From Pacificispira spongiicola (GTDB taxonomy: Bacteria > Pseudomonadota > Alphaproteobacteria > UBA8366 > Aestuariispiraceae): a stretch of 64,000 bases of DNA. A model generated the notes under the pieces. It saw nothing but the letters and a program-made list of their open reading frames with translations, did not search any database and was not told the origin of the DNA. The translations under genes were made by a program, and so were the position numbers. Position 1 is the first letter of the stretch, and each line of letters opens with the position of its first letter. The stretch covers positions 434,001-498,000 of the forward strand of contig NZ_JABBNT010000005.1 in assembly GCF_012926505.1 (NCBI RefSeq). Reading direction: 5' to 3'. Shown piece by piece: positions 8,878 to 17,378 of this stretch.

Positions 8878-9366
8878 ATGACACAGTGGAGCATCCGCGC
8901 CGCGACCGTTCAAGACGCCGCGACACTCGCCGATTTGGCCGCCGCGCTGAATGCGCATTTCGGCATGGAAAACGCGGCGACGCTGAACGGCGCCTCGCTG
9001 GCGGCCGTCATGCAGGGCGATGACCCGTTGGTTTATGGCTATCTGGGTGAAAGCGATGGCATGCCCGTGGCCTATGCCCTGTGTCAGAAGTTCTTCGATA
9101 CCGATACCGGCACCATGGCGACATGGCTGCTCGACCTCTATGTCGACCCCGCGCATCGGTCCGGGGGATTGGGACGGCAGTTGCTGGCGCGGGTCGCGGC
9201 GGACGCGGCACGCAAGGGGCAACGCTGCATCGGTCTTGCCGTCTATACCGACAATCCCGCGCGACGCTTGTACGACCGGATCGGGGCGGCCCTACCAACC
9301 GACGCGCTGGTCTATGAATTGCGCGACGAGAAGCTGGACAAACTGGCCCGGGAAGCCCAGCTATAG
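8878..9366 (+). CDS. GNAT family N-acetyltransferase
   Basis: The ATG at 8878 (MTQWSIRAATVQDAATL) gives 162 residues; an open frame extends further upstream but antisense to the ppk2 promoter region and lacks family character. The acetyl-CoA binding loop is RSGGLGRQLL near residue 100, preceded by the typical DLYVDPAHR beta4 strand and followed by NPARRLYDRIGA. The acceptor (small molecule or protein) cannot be told. The rhomboid gene follows after 3 bases, suggesting an operon. Confidence 0.88.
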   Translation: MTQWSIRAATVQDAATLADLAAALNAHFGMENAATLNGASLAAVMQGDDPLVYGYLGESDGMPVAYALCQKFFDTDTGTMATWLLDLYVDPAHRSGGLGRQLLARVAADAARKGQRCIGLAVYTDNPARRLYDRIGAALPTDALVYELRDEKLDKLAREAQL

Positions 9367-9369
9367 GCC

Positions 9370-10065
9370 ATGCAGCATCCCTTCGGTACACACCAACCAC
9401 GTCGCAATCCGCCTGCCTTCAACGCGCCGGGCATCGTCCTGCAAATCATCGTGGTGACGGTGCTGATGCATGTCTTTCGGCTGGTCGCGCCGGAAGCATG
9501 GGTCGATCCCGTTCTGACCTATCTGGTCTTCAATCCCGGCGACCTGCATTTTTTCGGCGACTATCCGGTGGAAATTTCGGCACGATGGGTCGGCTACGCC
9601 CTCGTGCACGGGTCTTGGCTGCATCTGATGGTGAACTGCGCCTTCCTGCTCGCCTTCGGCACGCCGATCGCCCGGCAGATACCGAAGCTCAGTTTCCTGG
9701 CGCTCTATGCCCTGGGCGCGGCAGGCGGAGCATTGGCGGTTCTGATCGTCTATCCGGGGGCGGACCTTTACCTGATCGGGGCGTCCGGCGGTGTTTCCGC
9801 CCTGGTCGGCGCCCTATCGCGCATGGTCTTCCTGCGTCGGGGCCAGGAATACGTGCCGCCGCCATTCAACAACCGGCGCGCGGGCGTGATCTTCATCCTG
9901 GTCTTTTTCGGGGTCAATCTGCTGTTCGAATTTCTGCCCGGGCCGGGCGGATTGACGGTCTCCGGTGAAAGTCATCTGGGTGGGTTCGTCGCGGGCTTCC
10001 TCCTGTCCCTGTTGCTGCCCTGGCGACATCGGCAACGGGATCCGCATCACGGCCATGGACTGTGA
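9370..10065 (+). CDS. Rhomboid family intramembrane serine protease
   Basis: A 231-residue membrane protein with about six helices. The catalytic pair is visible: S139 in GASGG and H202 in SHLGGF, with the oxyanion-side HxxxHLxxN pattern at H80, H85 and N89. Rhomboids cleave transmembrane helices of other proteins inside the bilayer. It follows the acetyltransferase by 3 bases. The substrate is unknown. All core residues are present, so it is likely an active protease rather than a pseudo-rhomboid. Confidence 0.92.
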   Translation: MQHPFGTHQPRRNPPAFNAPGIVLQIIVVTVLMHVFRLVAPEAWVDPVLTYLVFNPGDLHFFGDYPVEISARWVGYALVHGSWLHLMVNCAFLLAFGTPIARQIPKLSFLALYALGAAGGALAVLIVYPGADLYLIGASGGVSALVGALSRMVFLRRGQEYVPPPFNNRRAGVIFILVFFGVNLLFEFLPGPGGLTVSGESHLGGFVAGFLLSLLLPWRHRQRDPHHGHGL

Positions 10066-10135
10066 CCTCCGGACTTGACGTCCGGCATGTGCCGACTAAT
10101 TCGATTTGCGAACGATTCTTAAAGAGGATATTTCC

Positions 10136-10714
10136 ATGAGTGACTCCCGCCAATTGATCGACCTTATTGCCGCCCGCCGTTCCGTGAAGGCGGATATGTT
10201 GGTGGAGCCCGCGCCGAGCGACGCGCAACTGACCGACCTGCTGCAAGCGGCGATGAGCGCCCCCGATCACGGCGCGATCCGGCCCTGGCGATTCAAGGTC
10301 ATTCGCGGCGACGCGCGGCACAAACTGTCGGACCTGTTTGAAGAAGCCCTGCGCAAGCGGGAACCGGAGGTCGCGGATGACGTCGTCGCGGCGATGCGCG
10401 GCAAGCCCCTGCGATCCCCCCTGATCGTCGCCGCCGTGGCGGAAGTCATGGAAAACCACCCGAAGGTGCCGGTGGAAGAACAGGTGGTCGCCGCCGCCTG
10501 CGCGACGCAGAACCTGTTGCTCGCCGCCCATGCCGCCGGTTGGGGCGCGATCCTGCTGACCGGCTGGCCGGCCTTCGACGCGACGGTGAAGCAAGGTCTA
10601 GGCCTTGCCGCGAAGGACAGCATCATCGGCTTCGTCTATATGGGAACACCGACGGAAGCGCCGCGCGACATGAAGCGCCCGGACGCCCGAAATTATATCG
10701 AAGACTGGCGGTAA
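10136..10714 (+). CDS. Nitroreductase family protein, YdjA-like
   Basis: The ATG at 10136 (MSDSRQLIDLIAARRSVKA) is preferred over the frame's first start at 10106 because AAGAGGAT lies just before it. The 192-residue product has the FMN-binding N-terminal RRSV motif, the SAPDHGAIRPWRF segment and the C-terminal GFVYMGTP strand of small YdjA-type oxidoreductases. It would use NAD(P)H to reduce quinones or nitro compounds; the physiological substrate is unknown. It is transcribed towards the che operon and ends 37 bases from the end of cheR. Confidence 0.88.
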   Translation: MSDSRQLIDLIAARRSVKADMLVEPAPSDAQLTDLLQAAMSAPDHGAIRPWRFKVIRGDARHKLSDLFEEALRKREPEVADDVVAAMRGKPLRSPLIVAAVAEVMENHPKVPVEEQVVAAACATQNLLLAAHAAGWGAILLTGWPAFDATVKQGLGLAAKDSIIGFVYMGTPTEAPRDMKRPDARNYIEDWR

Positions 10715-10751
10715 GTACCTAAGCCGACGCGGCGGTTCCAAAGACCGGCAA

Positions 10752-11588
10752 TCAGGCGACCTTGATCGCCGGGGTACCGTCCGCATGCTGATACATGCCG
10801 CGGAAGTTCGGCACGGGCTTGAATTTTTCCGTCACGCCCAAAACCGTTTCCGCCCCGCCGAGGTAGAGCACGCCGTCCTTCGCCAATATCTCGGAAATCT
10901 GTCCCAGCACCTTCGCCTTTGTCGGCTGATCGAAATAGATCAACACGTTGCGGCAGAAGACGATATCGAAGGTCCCGAGCCCCCGCGGACTTTCCAGCAG
11001 ATTGAACGGGCGGTAATCGACCATGGACCGCAGGCCAGCGTCGATATGCCATTTCTCGCCGTTCTGCTTGAAATACTTCACCAGCATCTGGATCGGCAGA
11101 CCGCGCTGAACCTCGAACTGTGTATAAATCCCGGCCCGCGCCTTCGCCAACATTTCTTCCGAAATGTCGGTGGCCACAATCTCAAACCGCCAGCCCGCCA
11201 GCTTCGCCTGATTTTCCTTGAGAATCATGGAGAGGGAATAGGGTTCCTGACCACTGGAACAGGCCGCACTCCAAATCCGTATTTTCTTGGTCGAGGCGCG
11301 GTTGATCATCAACTGCGGCAGCAGCACGTCGCGGAACTGATCGAACGGTTTCGAATCCCGGAAGAACAGGGACTCGTTCGTCGTCATCGCCTCCGTGATA
11401 TCGGCAATCAGCTTCGCGTCCTTTTTCAAACGCACATTGTCGCACAACTGGTCCAGATCCTTCAGCCCGTGCTTACGGGCAACCGGCATCAGGCGGGTTT
11501 CCAGAAGGTACGACTTGTCCTTCGTCAGCACGAGGCCGGAACGCTGCTTCAGCAGCGCGCTGAGCATGTCGAAGTCTTCTATCCTCAT
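10752..11588 (-). CDS. cheR: Chemoreceptor methyltransferase CheR
   Basis: The 278-residue enzyme uses S-adenosylmethionine to methylate glutamates on chemoreceptors. The N-terminal helical domain (residues 1-70) is followed by the methyltransferase fold with RIWSAACSSGQEPYS as the SAM loop, then IVATDISEEML and FDIVFCRNVLIYFD. The ATG overlaps the cheB stop in an ATGA, so the two are translationally coupled. It is the last gene of cheA-cheY-cheB-cheR as seen here. Confidence 0.96.
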   Translation of the reverse strand: MRIEDFDMLSALLKQRSGLVLTKDKSYLLETRLMPVARKHGLKDLDQLCDNVRLKKDAKLIADITEAMTTNESLFFRDSKPFDQFRDVLLPQLMINRASTKKIRIWSAACSSGQEPYSLSMILKENQAKLAGWRFEIVATDISEEMLAKARAGIYTQFEVQRGLPIQMLVKYFKQNGEKWHIDAGLRSMVDYRPFNLLESPRGLGTFDIVFCRNVLIYFDQPTKAKVLGQISEILAKDGVLYLGGAETVLGVTEKFKPVPNFRGMYQHADGTPAIKVA

Positions 11589-12730
11589 GGCCGGGCTCCA
11601 TCGACCGCAAACCGGCGGATCGCAGCACCGATTTTATCTAACGGAATAACAGCGCCGCAAACGCCGGCCATGGCAACAGCCCCCGGCATTCCCCACACGA
11701 CGCTGGACGCTTCATCCTGCGCGAGGACCTGGGCCCCCGCATCGACACACACTTTCGCCCCCTTAGCGCCGTCCGATCCCATCCCGGTCAGGATACTGAT
11801 CAACAGACGTGGGCCATAAACCGCGGACAGGCTTCGCAACATCGGGTCCACCGCCGGACGGCAGAAGTTTTCCTGCGGCCCGTCGGACAGTTGGATTGTC
11901 ACGCGCCCACCGGACGACTTGATCAGCATGTGCCGGTCGCCGGGCGCGAGGTAGATCTTGCGCGGCTCCACCACCATTCCATCGGCACCTTCCTGGCAGG
12001 GGCGCCCCGTGGCGCGGCTCAAATGTTCCGCCAGGATGGTCGTGAAGGTCGGCGGCATATGTTGCGTGATGAAGATCGGCTGATCCACCGGCCCCAAATC
12101 CTTCAAGACCTTCAACAACGCCTGCGGCCCACCGGTCGAGCTGCCGATCGCCAGGGCATCGGGTTTGAACGCCTTAAGCGGGCGCAGCGTAAATTCCTTG
12201 GGGCGCGGCGCGGGCGCGGCCGTCAGTGTGGACGAGGCCGCCGTCGCGGTCGCCTTCGGTCGCCCGACGCGCCGTTTCGCAACACGGCCCAGACTGCGCA
12301 CCTTGTCGACGAGTTCTCGTTTGAAATCGTCGGCGGAGCGCAACTCCCCGGACGACGACGGTTTGGCAACGTAATCCGCCGCGCCGAGTTCCAGCGCCTT
12401 CAGGGAAATTTCCGCGTTGCGCTTCGTCAGTGTCGAGGCCATCACGACCTGAATATGCGGATATTCGGCGACGATCTTGGGCAGTGCCTCGATCCCGTCC
12501 ATCACCGGCATTTCGATGTCCAGCACCACCACATCCACATCGGTGCGCTTCAGCATGGACAGCGCCCGCGCGCCGTCCCCTGCAGAAGCGACAACCGCGA
12601 AATCAGGGCTTTCCTGGAGGATACGGCTCAACATGCCCCGAATGACCAAGGCGTCGTCCACGATCATCACGCGGATAGGATCATCCGCTGACGCGCCTGT
12701 AGACGCCGCAGTGGCGCGCAGTTCGCTCAT
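11585..12730 (-). CDS. cheB: Chemotaxis methylesterase/glutamine deamidase CheB
   Basis: The start at 12730 (MSELRATAAS) is chosen because it overlaps the cheY stop as TAATG; the longer frame upstream is antisense-like read-through of cheY. The 381-residue protein has a receiver domain with phospho-acceptor D71 (VVVLDIEMPVMDG), a proline/alanine-rich linker near 160-185, and the esterase domain with the catalytic Ser in IGSSTGGP, His in ITQHMPP and Asp in GMGSDGAKG. It removes methyl groups from receptors when phosphorylated by CheA. The ATGA overlap with cheR indicates coupling. Confidence 0.96.
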   Translation of the reverse strand: MSELRATAASTGASADDPIRVMIVDDALVIRGMLSRILQESPDFAVVASAGDGARALSMLKRTDVDVVVLDIEMPVMDGIEALPKIVAEYPHIQVVMASTLTKRNAEISLKALELGAADYVAKPSSSGELRSADDFKRELVDKVRSLGRVAKRRVGRPKATATAASSTLTAAPAPRPKEFTLRPLKAFKPDALAIGSSTGGPQALLKVLKDLGPVDQPIFITQHMPPTFTTILAEHLSRATGRPCQEGADGMVVEPRKIYLAPGDRHMLIKSSGGRVTIQLSDGPQENFCRPAVDPMLRSLSAVYGPRLLISILTGMGSDGAKGAKVCVDAGAQVLAQDEASSVVWGMPGAVAMAGVCGAVIPLDKIGAAIRRFAVDGARP

Positions 12731-13095
12731 TAAAGAAGTCCTACCTGTTCGAACTTCGATTGTACGATCTCGCTGTCGAACGGTTTCATGATGTATTCGT
12801 CGGCGCCGGCGGCAATCGCTTCCTGGATATGCGACAGATCGTTTTCCGTCGTGCAGAAAACGACTTTGGTCGTCCCGCCATTGGGCAGCTTGCGCAACTG
12901 TTTCAGGAATTCCAAGCCGTCCATGACCGGCATGTTCCAATCCAACAATATTCCGTCGGGAATGGACTTCTGGCAGAGATCCAGGGCTTCCTTCCCGTCC
13001 TCAGCCTCGCGTACTTCAAATCCGAGTTCTTCAAGAATTTTCCGGGCCACCATACGAATGACACGGGAATCGTCGACCACAATGCAGGACTTCAT
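12730..13095 (-). CDS. cheY: Single-domain response regulator CheY
   Basis: A 121-residue receiver domain with the acidic pair VVDDS, phospho-acceptor D52 (LLDWNMPVMDG), the switch threonine in FCTTEN and the conserved lysine in YIMKPF. It carries CheA's signal to the flagellar motor. The gene starts 202 bases downstream of cheA, a gap with no gene, and overlaps cheB by one base (TAATG). In many relatives the cheA-cheY gap holds cheW; here it is too short to do so. Confidence 0.95.
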   Translation of the reverse strand: MKSCIVVDDSRVIRMVARKILEELGFEVREAEDGKEALDLCQKSIPDGILLDWNMPVMDGLEFLKQLRKLPNGGTTKVVFCTTENDLSHIQEAIAAGADEYIMKPFDSEIVQSKFEQVGLL

Positions 13096-13297
13096 TGCCT
13101 TACCCCTAAACTTGGACCGGCGGTCCGCTCTCTCCGCTTCGTTTCGATTGTTGGAAACGACAAGCCTGACCGAGCAAAAGTGAGTCTAGTCGCCGATCGG
13201 GACTGCCGCAACATTACATTACCGCAGTGGCATCACGATCGTATGACAGAGGCAACCGGGACGCAGCCGCTCGACCACGCCCCGGTGAAAGGCCGCT

Positions 13298-16090
13298 TTA
13301 GGCGTCCTTTAAGTAGCTTTCGCCCAGCATTTCCGACAAGGCCTGAAGCAGGCCTTCGCGATCCTGTTTCGCGACATAATCGGAGAAACCGACCTGATGG
13401 CCCTTGTCGAGGTCCGCCTGGGTCGTGTGCGAAGACATCGCGACGATCGGCAGCGACGCCCAACGCCCCCCGGCCCGCAACTCCTGAACCAGATCGAAAC
13501 CGCTTTTGCCCGGCATTTCGATATCCGACACGATCCCGTCGAATTCCGCACCGCGCTCATGCAGTTGCAAGGCGGCTTCGGCGCTGTCGACGGAGGTCAC
13601 GGAATACCCCGCAACGGACAGCATCGGCGTCAGCAGGTTGCGGAAAAAGGCACTGTCGTCGACCAGCAGAATGCGCTTCTTCCGGGCGGTGGCATCTTCC
13701 AGAACGCCATTGCCCTGATCGTGGCCGAACCAATCCGGGAAGGCGATGGTCAGGAAATGTGCCGTATCGATGATTTCGGTGGCCTTGCCATTAACAATGG
13801 CGCTGCCGACGAAGCCCGGCTTATCCGCACCGTGTTCCACGGTCAGTCGGTCTTCCACGATGTCGAGGATTTCATCCACGACCAAGCCCATGGAGCGCGA
13901 GCGGTCGGAGAAGACCAGCGTCGGCTTCTTGCCCGTTTCCGGGAAGGTTTCCGTCGGATTGATAGGCACCAGCGGCATCAACGTGCCGCGATACTGCACC
14001 ATCGCACGACCGTTGGAATACTCGACCTTGTCGAAATCGATTTCCTCCAGACGGGCAACGAGGCCCAGAGGCACCGCCTTCGGCTGATGGCCATGGGCGC
14101 GGAACAGCAAGAGCGCGACGCGTTCCTGGCTACCGGCAAGGCGGGCATCCGCATGTTCCACGGCCTGCTGATCGGCGACCTGCATTTCGCCGGTCGACTG
14201 GGCGATACCGTTCGGATCCAGGATCATGATGACGCTCCCGTCGCCCAGGATCGTGTTCCCGGCGAAGATCGGGATATGACGCAGCAGCGACGATACCGGC
14301 TTTACGACGATTTCTTCGGCGTCGTAGATCTTGTCCACAATAATGCCGAACGTGTATTGGCCGACCTGACTGACGACGATAAAGGCCTCGTCCAGATCGG
14401 TCATGTCTTCCGCGCCGTCCACATCCAACAGCTTGCGCAGGTTCACGAGCGGCAGCAGGCGGTTGCGCAAACGCAGGACCGGCGTGCCATGGATCATTTC
14501 GATCTTGTGTTCGGCATCGGCTGACGCACGGACAAGTTCGACGACGCTGATTTGCGGAATGGCGAAACGTTCCGCGCCGCATTCCACGATCAGGGCCGAC
14601 ACGATGGCCAGGGTCAGCGGAATCTTGATCGTGAACGTCGTACCGCGCCCTTCGACGGAGGTCAGTTCGACCGTCCCACCGATCTTGTCGATATTGCTTT
14701 TCACGACGTCCATGCCGACGCCTCGACCGGAAACCGACGTCACCTGCGCCGCCGTCGAGAAACCGGCCGCGAAGATGAATTGCTGGATTTGATGTTCATT
14801 CATCGCATCCAGTTCGGATTCGGTGGCCAGACCGTTGGACAGCGCCTTGGCGCGAATCTTGTCCGCCGCCAACCCCTTACCGTCGTCGGAAATCTGGATC
14901 AGGATGTGACCACCTTCGTGATAGGCGTTCAGCGTGATCGTTCCGGTTTCCGGCTTGCCCGACGCCGCGCGCTCCTCCGGCTGCTCGATACCGTGATCGG
15001 CGGAATTGCGGACCATATGGGTCAGCGGATCCTTGATGATCTCCAGAACCTGACGGTCCAGTTCGGTTTCCGCCCCGATCATCTGCAGATCGATTTTCTT
15101 GTGCAGTTCCAGCGACAGGTCGCGGACGATACGCGGCAGTTTCGCCCAGGCATTGCCGATCGGCTGCATCCGGGTCTTCATGACCCCTTCCTGCAATTCC
15201 GACGTCACATGCGACAGGCGTTGCAACGGCGCATTGAATTCGCTGTCGCCCTGGGAACGGAGAATCTGAAGCAACTGGTTCCGGGTCAGAACCAGTTCGG
15301 AGACCATGGTCATCAGGTTTTCGAGGAGATCGACATTGACGCGGATTGTCTGAATGACGCCGGCGCCTTCCTTCTTCTCGACCGCAACTTCACCATTATC
15401 GCCCTTGGCGGCGGTGGGCGCGGTTTCCTTCGCCTTCACAGGCAGGCTTGACTTGGCCGGTTCCGGCGCGGGTTCGTCCGCCGCCTTGGTCCCGGCCAGA
15501 GGGTCACCGGGCCCTTTGTAAACGGCATTGTCGAAGGCCGCCTGAAGTTCCGGGGAATCCTCGGCGACTTCTTCGGAATTCATCATGGCTTCGAATGCCG
15601 CCGATCCCGTTGCCGCCTTCGGAGCCGGTTCCGGCGCGGGTTCAGGTTCGGGTTCCGGTTCGGCGGCGGCAACCGGTTCGGCCGCCGCGTCGGCATCTTC
15701 GCCCGGAACCTTTCCGGTTTCCGCAAGGTGGTTCAAGCGGCTAATCAGGTCGGTGTCGTCACCTTCCGGTTCCGCCTCGGTCTGTTCCAAACCGTTGAGG
15801 ATGAGCTTGATCTGGTCCAGGGATTCGAGAACCAGCGACACCGCGCCGGCGGTTACTTCCAACTCGCCGTCGCGAATTCGACCCAGAACGTTCTCTGACG
15901 CATGCGCCACAGCTTCCAGGCGCGGCAGACCGAGGAACCCACAGGTGCCCTTGATCGTGTGAACCAATCGAAAGATGTTCGACAGGATCGCCTGATCGTT
16001 GGGATTCTGCTCGAGCTTGATGAGTTCGGTGTCGAGCGTTTCCATGCTCTCCGCCGTTTCCGTCAAAAACTCGCTTAACAGATCGTCCAT
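13298..16090 (-). CDS. cheA: Hybrid chemotaxis histidine kinase CheA with two CheW domains and a receiver
   Basis: The 930-residue kinase has, in order: an HPt domain with H44 (LVHTIKGTCGFLG), an acidic Pro/Ala/Glu linker near 135-165, the dimerisation helices near 250, the HATPase with N box MVRNSADHGIEQ and G boxes DDGKGLA and SGRGVGMDVV, a first CheW-like domain (about 515-650), a second divergent CheW-like segment (about 660-790), and a C-terminal receiver from about 804 with D856 (GIVSDIEMPGKSG) and K908. It couples receptor state to CheY and CheB phosphorylation. The receiver could act as a phosphate sink. Standard CheA has one CheW domain and no receiver, so this is an enlarged form. 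The upstream neighbour on the same strand is chpT. Confidence 0.95.
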   Translation of the reverse strand: MDDLLSEFLTETAESMETLDTELIKLEQNPNDQAILSNIFRLVHTIKGTCGFLGLPRLEAVAHASENVLGRIRDGELEVTAGAVSLVLESLDQIKLILNGLEQTEAEPEGDDTDLISRLNHLAETGKVPGEDADAAAEPVAAAEPEPEPEPAPEPAPKAATGSAAFEAMMNSEEVAEDSPELQAAFDNAVYKGPGDPLAGTKAADEPAPEPAKSSLPVKAKETAPTAAKGDNGEVAVEKKEGAGVIQTIRVNVDLLENLMTMVSELVLTRNQLLQILRSQGDSEFNAPLQRLSHVTSELQEGVMKTRMQPIGNAWAKLPRIVRDLSLELHKKIDLQMIGAETELDRQVLEIIKDPLTHMVRNSADHGIEQPEERAASGKPETGTITLNAYHEGGHILIQISDDGKGLAADKIRAKALSNGLATESELDAMNEHQIQQFIFAAGFSTAAQVTSVSGRGVGMDVVKSNIDKIGGTVELTSVEGRGTTFTIKIPLTLAIVSALIVECGAERFAIPQISVVELVRASADAEHKIEMIHGTPVLRLRNRLLPLVNLRKLLDVDGAEDMTDLDEAFIVVSQVGQYTFGIIVDKIYDAEEIVVKPVSSLLRHIPIFAGNTILGDGSVIMILDPNGIAQSTGEMQVADQQAVEHADARLAGSQERVALLLFRAHGHQPKAVPLGLVARLEEIDFDKVEYSNGRAMVQYRGTLMPLVPINPTETFPETGKKPTLVFSDRSRSMGLVVDEILDIVEDRLTVEHGADKPGFVGSAIVNGKATEIIDTAHFLTIAFPDWFGHDQGNGVLEDATARKKRILLVDDSAFFRNLLTPMLSVAGYSVTSVDSAEAALQLHERGAEFDGIVSDIEMPGKSGFDLVQELRAGGRWASLPIVAMSSHTTQADLDKGHQVGFSDYVAKQDREGLLQALSEMLGESYLKDA

Positions 16091-16193
16091 AACGTTCCTC
16101 CAGTTACGCCCAGGTGCGCAAAATCGCAGTCATTGCGTCAGCTTACCCCAGTATCAGTGAATATAGGTAGCCTGTAAAAAGTTAAGAAAAGTT

Positions 16194-16853
16194 TTAGGTC
16201 CGCGCGAATTCGACCGTAAATTCAATCCGTCCTTCAATGGCCGCCCATGACAATGTCCATCCACCGTCCGCCGCGATGACGCCGGCAAGCAGGGCATGGG
16301 CATGCCGGGCCTCGAATTGCGGGTCGCCGTCCTGGGGCTCGGCGGAACTGCAAAAGGTTAGCGCCGCCACAATTTCCGGGGACAGCGTCGCCCCTGCCCC
16401 TTCGGCGGAAACCCGACAGGAATCGTCATCCGTATCCACCTTCACCAAGCCGCCGCGCGGCAAGACATCGATCCCCAATTCACTGAGGACCAATGCCAAA
16501 CGACCGGCACCGTCCGGCAGGGACGGCAGGATCGGCGGCAACGGCCACGACAATTCGTGCTTCGTCGCGCCTTGAAAGAACTCGGCTGCCGCCGCCTTCA
16601 ACTGGAATACGTTGCTGACGCTGCGACCCGCCCGACCATAGGCTAGACGATAGAAGCGCAGCCGAGCCCCGGCCTGGCGCGTGCTTTCCCGCACAAGGCC
16701 CATGACGTCTTCGCCCGCATCGGCTCCCAGTTCTTCCAGAAGCTCGAAACCGTTGGAAATCGCGCCGATCGGACCGACCAGTTCATGCGCCATGCGAGAC
16801 GCGACTAGATCCGAAACCAGCGAAAGACGGGCGGCGTCGGTGTTCGAAGTCAT
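16194..16853 (-). CDS. chpT: ChpT-type histidine phosphotransferase
   Basis: The ATG at 16853 (MTSNTDAARL) gives 219 residues and is favoured over a longer frame; GAGGG lies 10 bases before it. The N-terminal helix contains H23 in SRMAHELVGPIGAISNGFELLEE, the phosphoacceptor of the ChpT/DUF2328 family, and the C-terminal half resembles a degenerate ATPase fold. In Caulobacter ChpT passes phosphate from CckA to CtrA and CpdR. In this bacterium it lies 103 bases upstream of cheA, in the same direction. CtrA control of motility in related bacteria makes this neighbourhood meaningful, although direct contact with CheA is not implied. Confidence 0.85.
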   Translation of the reverse strand: MTSNTDAARLSLVSDLVASRMAHELVGPIGAISNGFELLEELGADAGEDVMGLVRESTRQAGARLRFYRLAYGRAGRSVSNVFQLKAAAAEFFQGATKHELSWPLPPILPSLPDGAGRLALVLSELGIDVLPRGGLVKVDTDDDSCRVSAEGAGATLSPEIVAALTFCSSAEPQDGDPQFEARHAHALLAGVIAADGGWTLSWAAIEGRIEFTVEFART

Positions 16854-17044
16854 GTCGGTTCGCCCTCGGTCAGCCGTTGTTGCCACAATTCGAAATGCAT
16901 CTGGTGCAAAAACCAGAATCACCGGACAGTTTCTTGGCCTTGATGAGGCCAAGATACAAGTATGGACATGCGCCGTCACTGTTAAGGGCGCTGTTGGGGA
17001 GTGCGTCCGAAGCCTGGGTCAACGTGACAGAAAAGGGTCGCGCC

Positions 17045-17245
17045 ATGAATTTTCGCCCTTCCCAAGAACAAGGACTGGTTCCCGGCGCTTTCGTCCGGAA
17101 TCCGGATGCCCCGGACTGGGGGATCGGGCAGGTACAGTCCAGTATCGGCAACCGGGTTACCGTCAATTTCGAGGAATGCGGTAAGCAGGTCATCGACATA
17201 TCGGTCGTCGGCCTGGTTTCGGCGAAAGCCGATTTGGATCACTGA
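17045..17245 (+). CDS. Small DUF3553 domain protein
   Basis: A 66-residue protein (MNFRPSQEQGLVPGAFVRNP) with the Tudor/SH3-like small barrel typical of DUF3553: a VPGAFVRNPDAPDWGIGQVQS strand-turn followed by VTVNFEECGKQVID. Similar sequences occur alone or at the end of UvrD-type helicases, so nucleic-acid or protein binding is possible; no function is proven. The start is chosen by family length; the frame is open further upstream. It is divergent from chpT. Confidence 0.72.
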   Translation: MNFRPSQEQGLVPGAFVRNPDAPDWGIGQVQSSIGNRVTVNFEECGKQVIDISVVGLVSAKADLDH

Positions 17246-17378
17246 CACCAACCTAAGCTGCAGACCTCAGCCGCCGATCTAACCGACGACCGGCCTTCAC
17301 AAATGCTGGGACACGCTGTCTGACTTTGCGTTGCTGTCTCGACTGGAATTTCAGCGGGCCTTCTCTAAAATAACCAGC

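Noticed and set aside
13096-13297. Search for a cheW or small RNA gene between cheA and cheY
   Set aside because: Only short frames and a 7-bp hairpin (13139-13160) without a T tract were seen.
16870-17199. 109-residue minus-strand frame with a Cys-rich end between chpT and the DUF3553 gene
   Set aside because: It overlaps the DUF3553 gene and its own end looks orderly only over about 30 residues (GLIKAKKLSGDSGFC). It has no start with a ribosome site near that part and no family I recognise. The 7-bp hairpin at 16933-16953 lies inside it and lacks a T tract.
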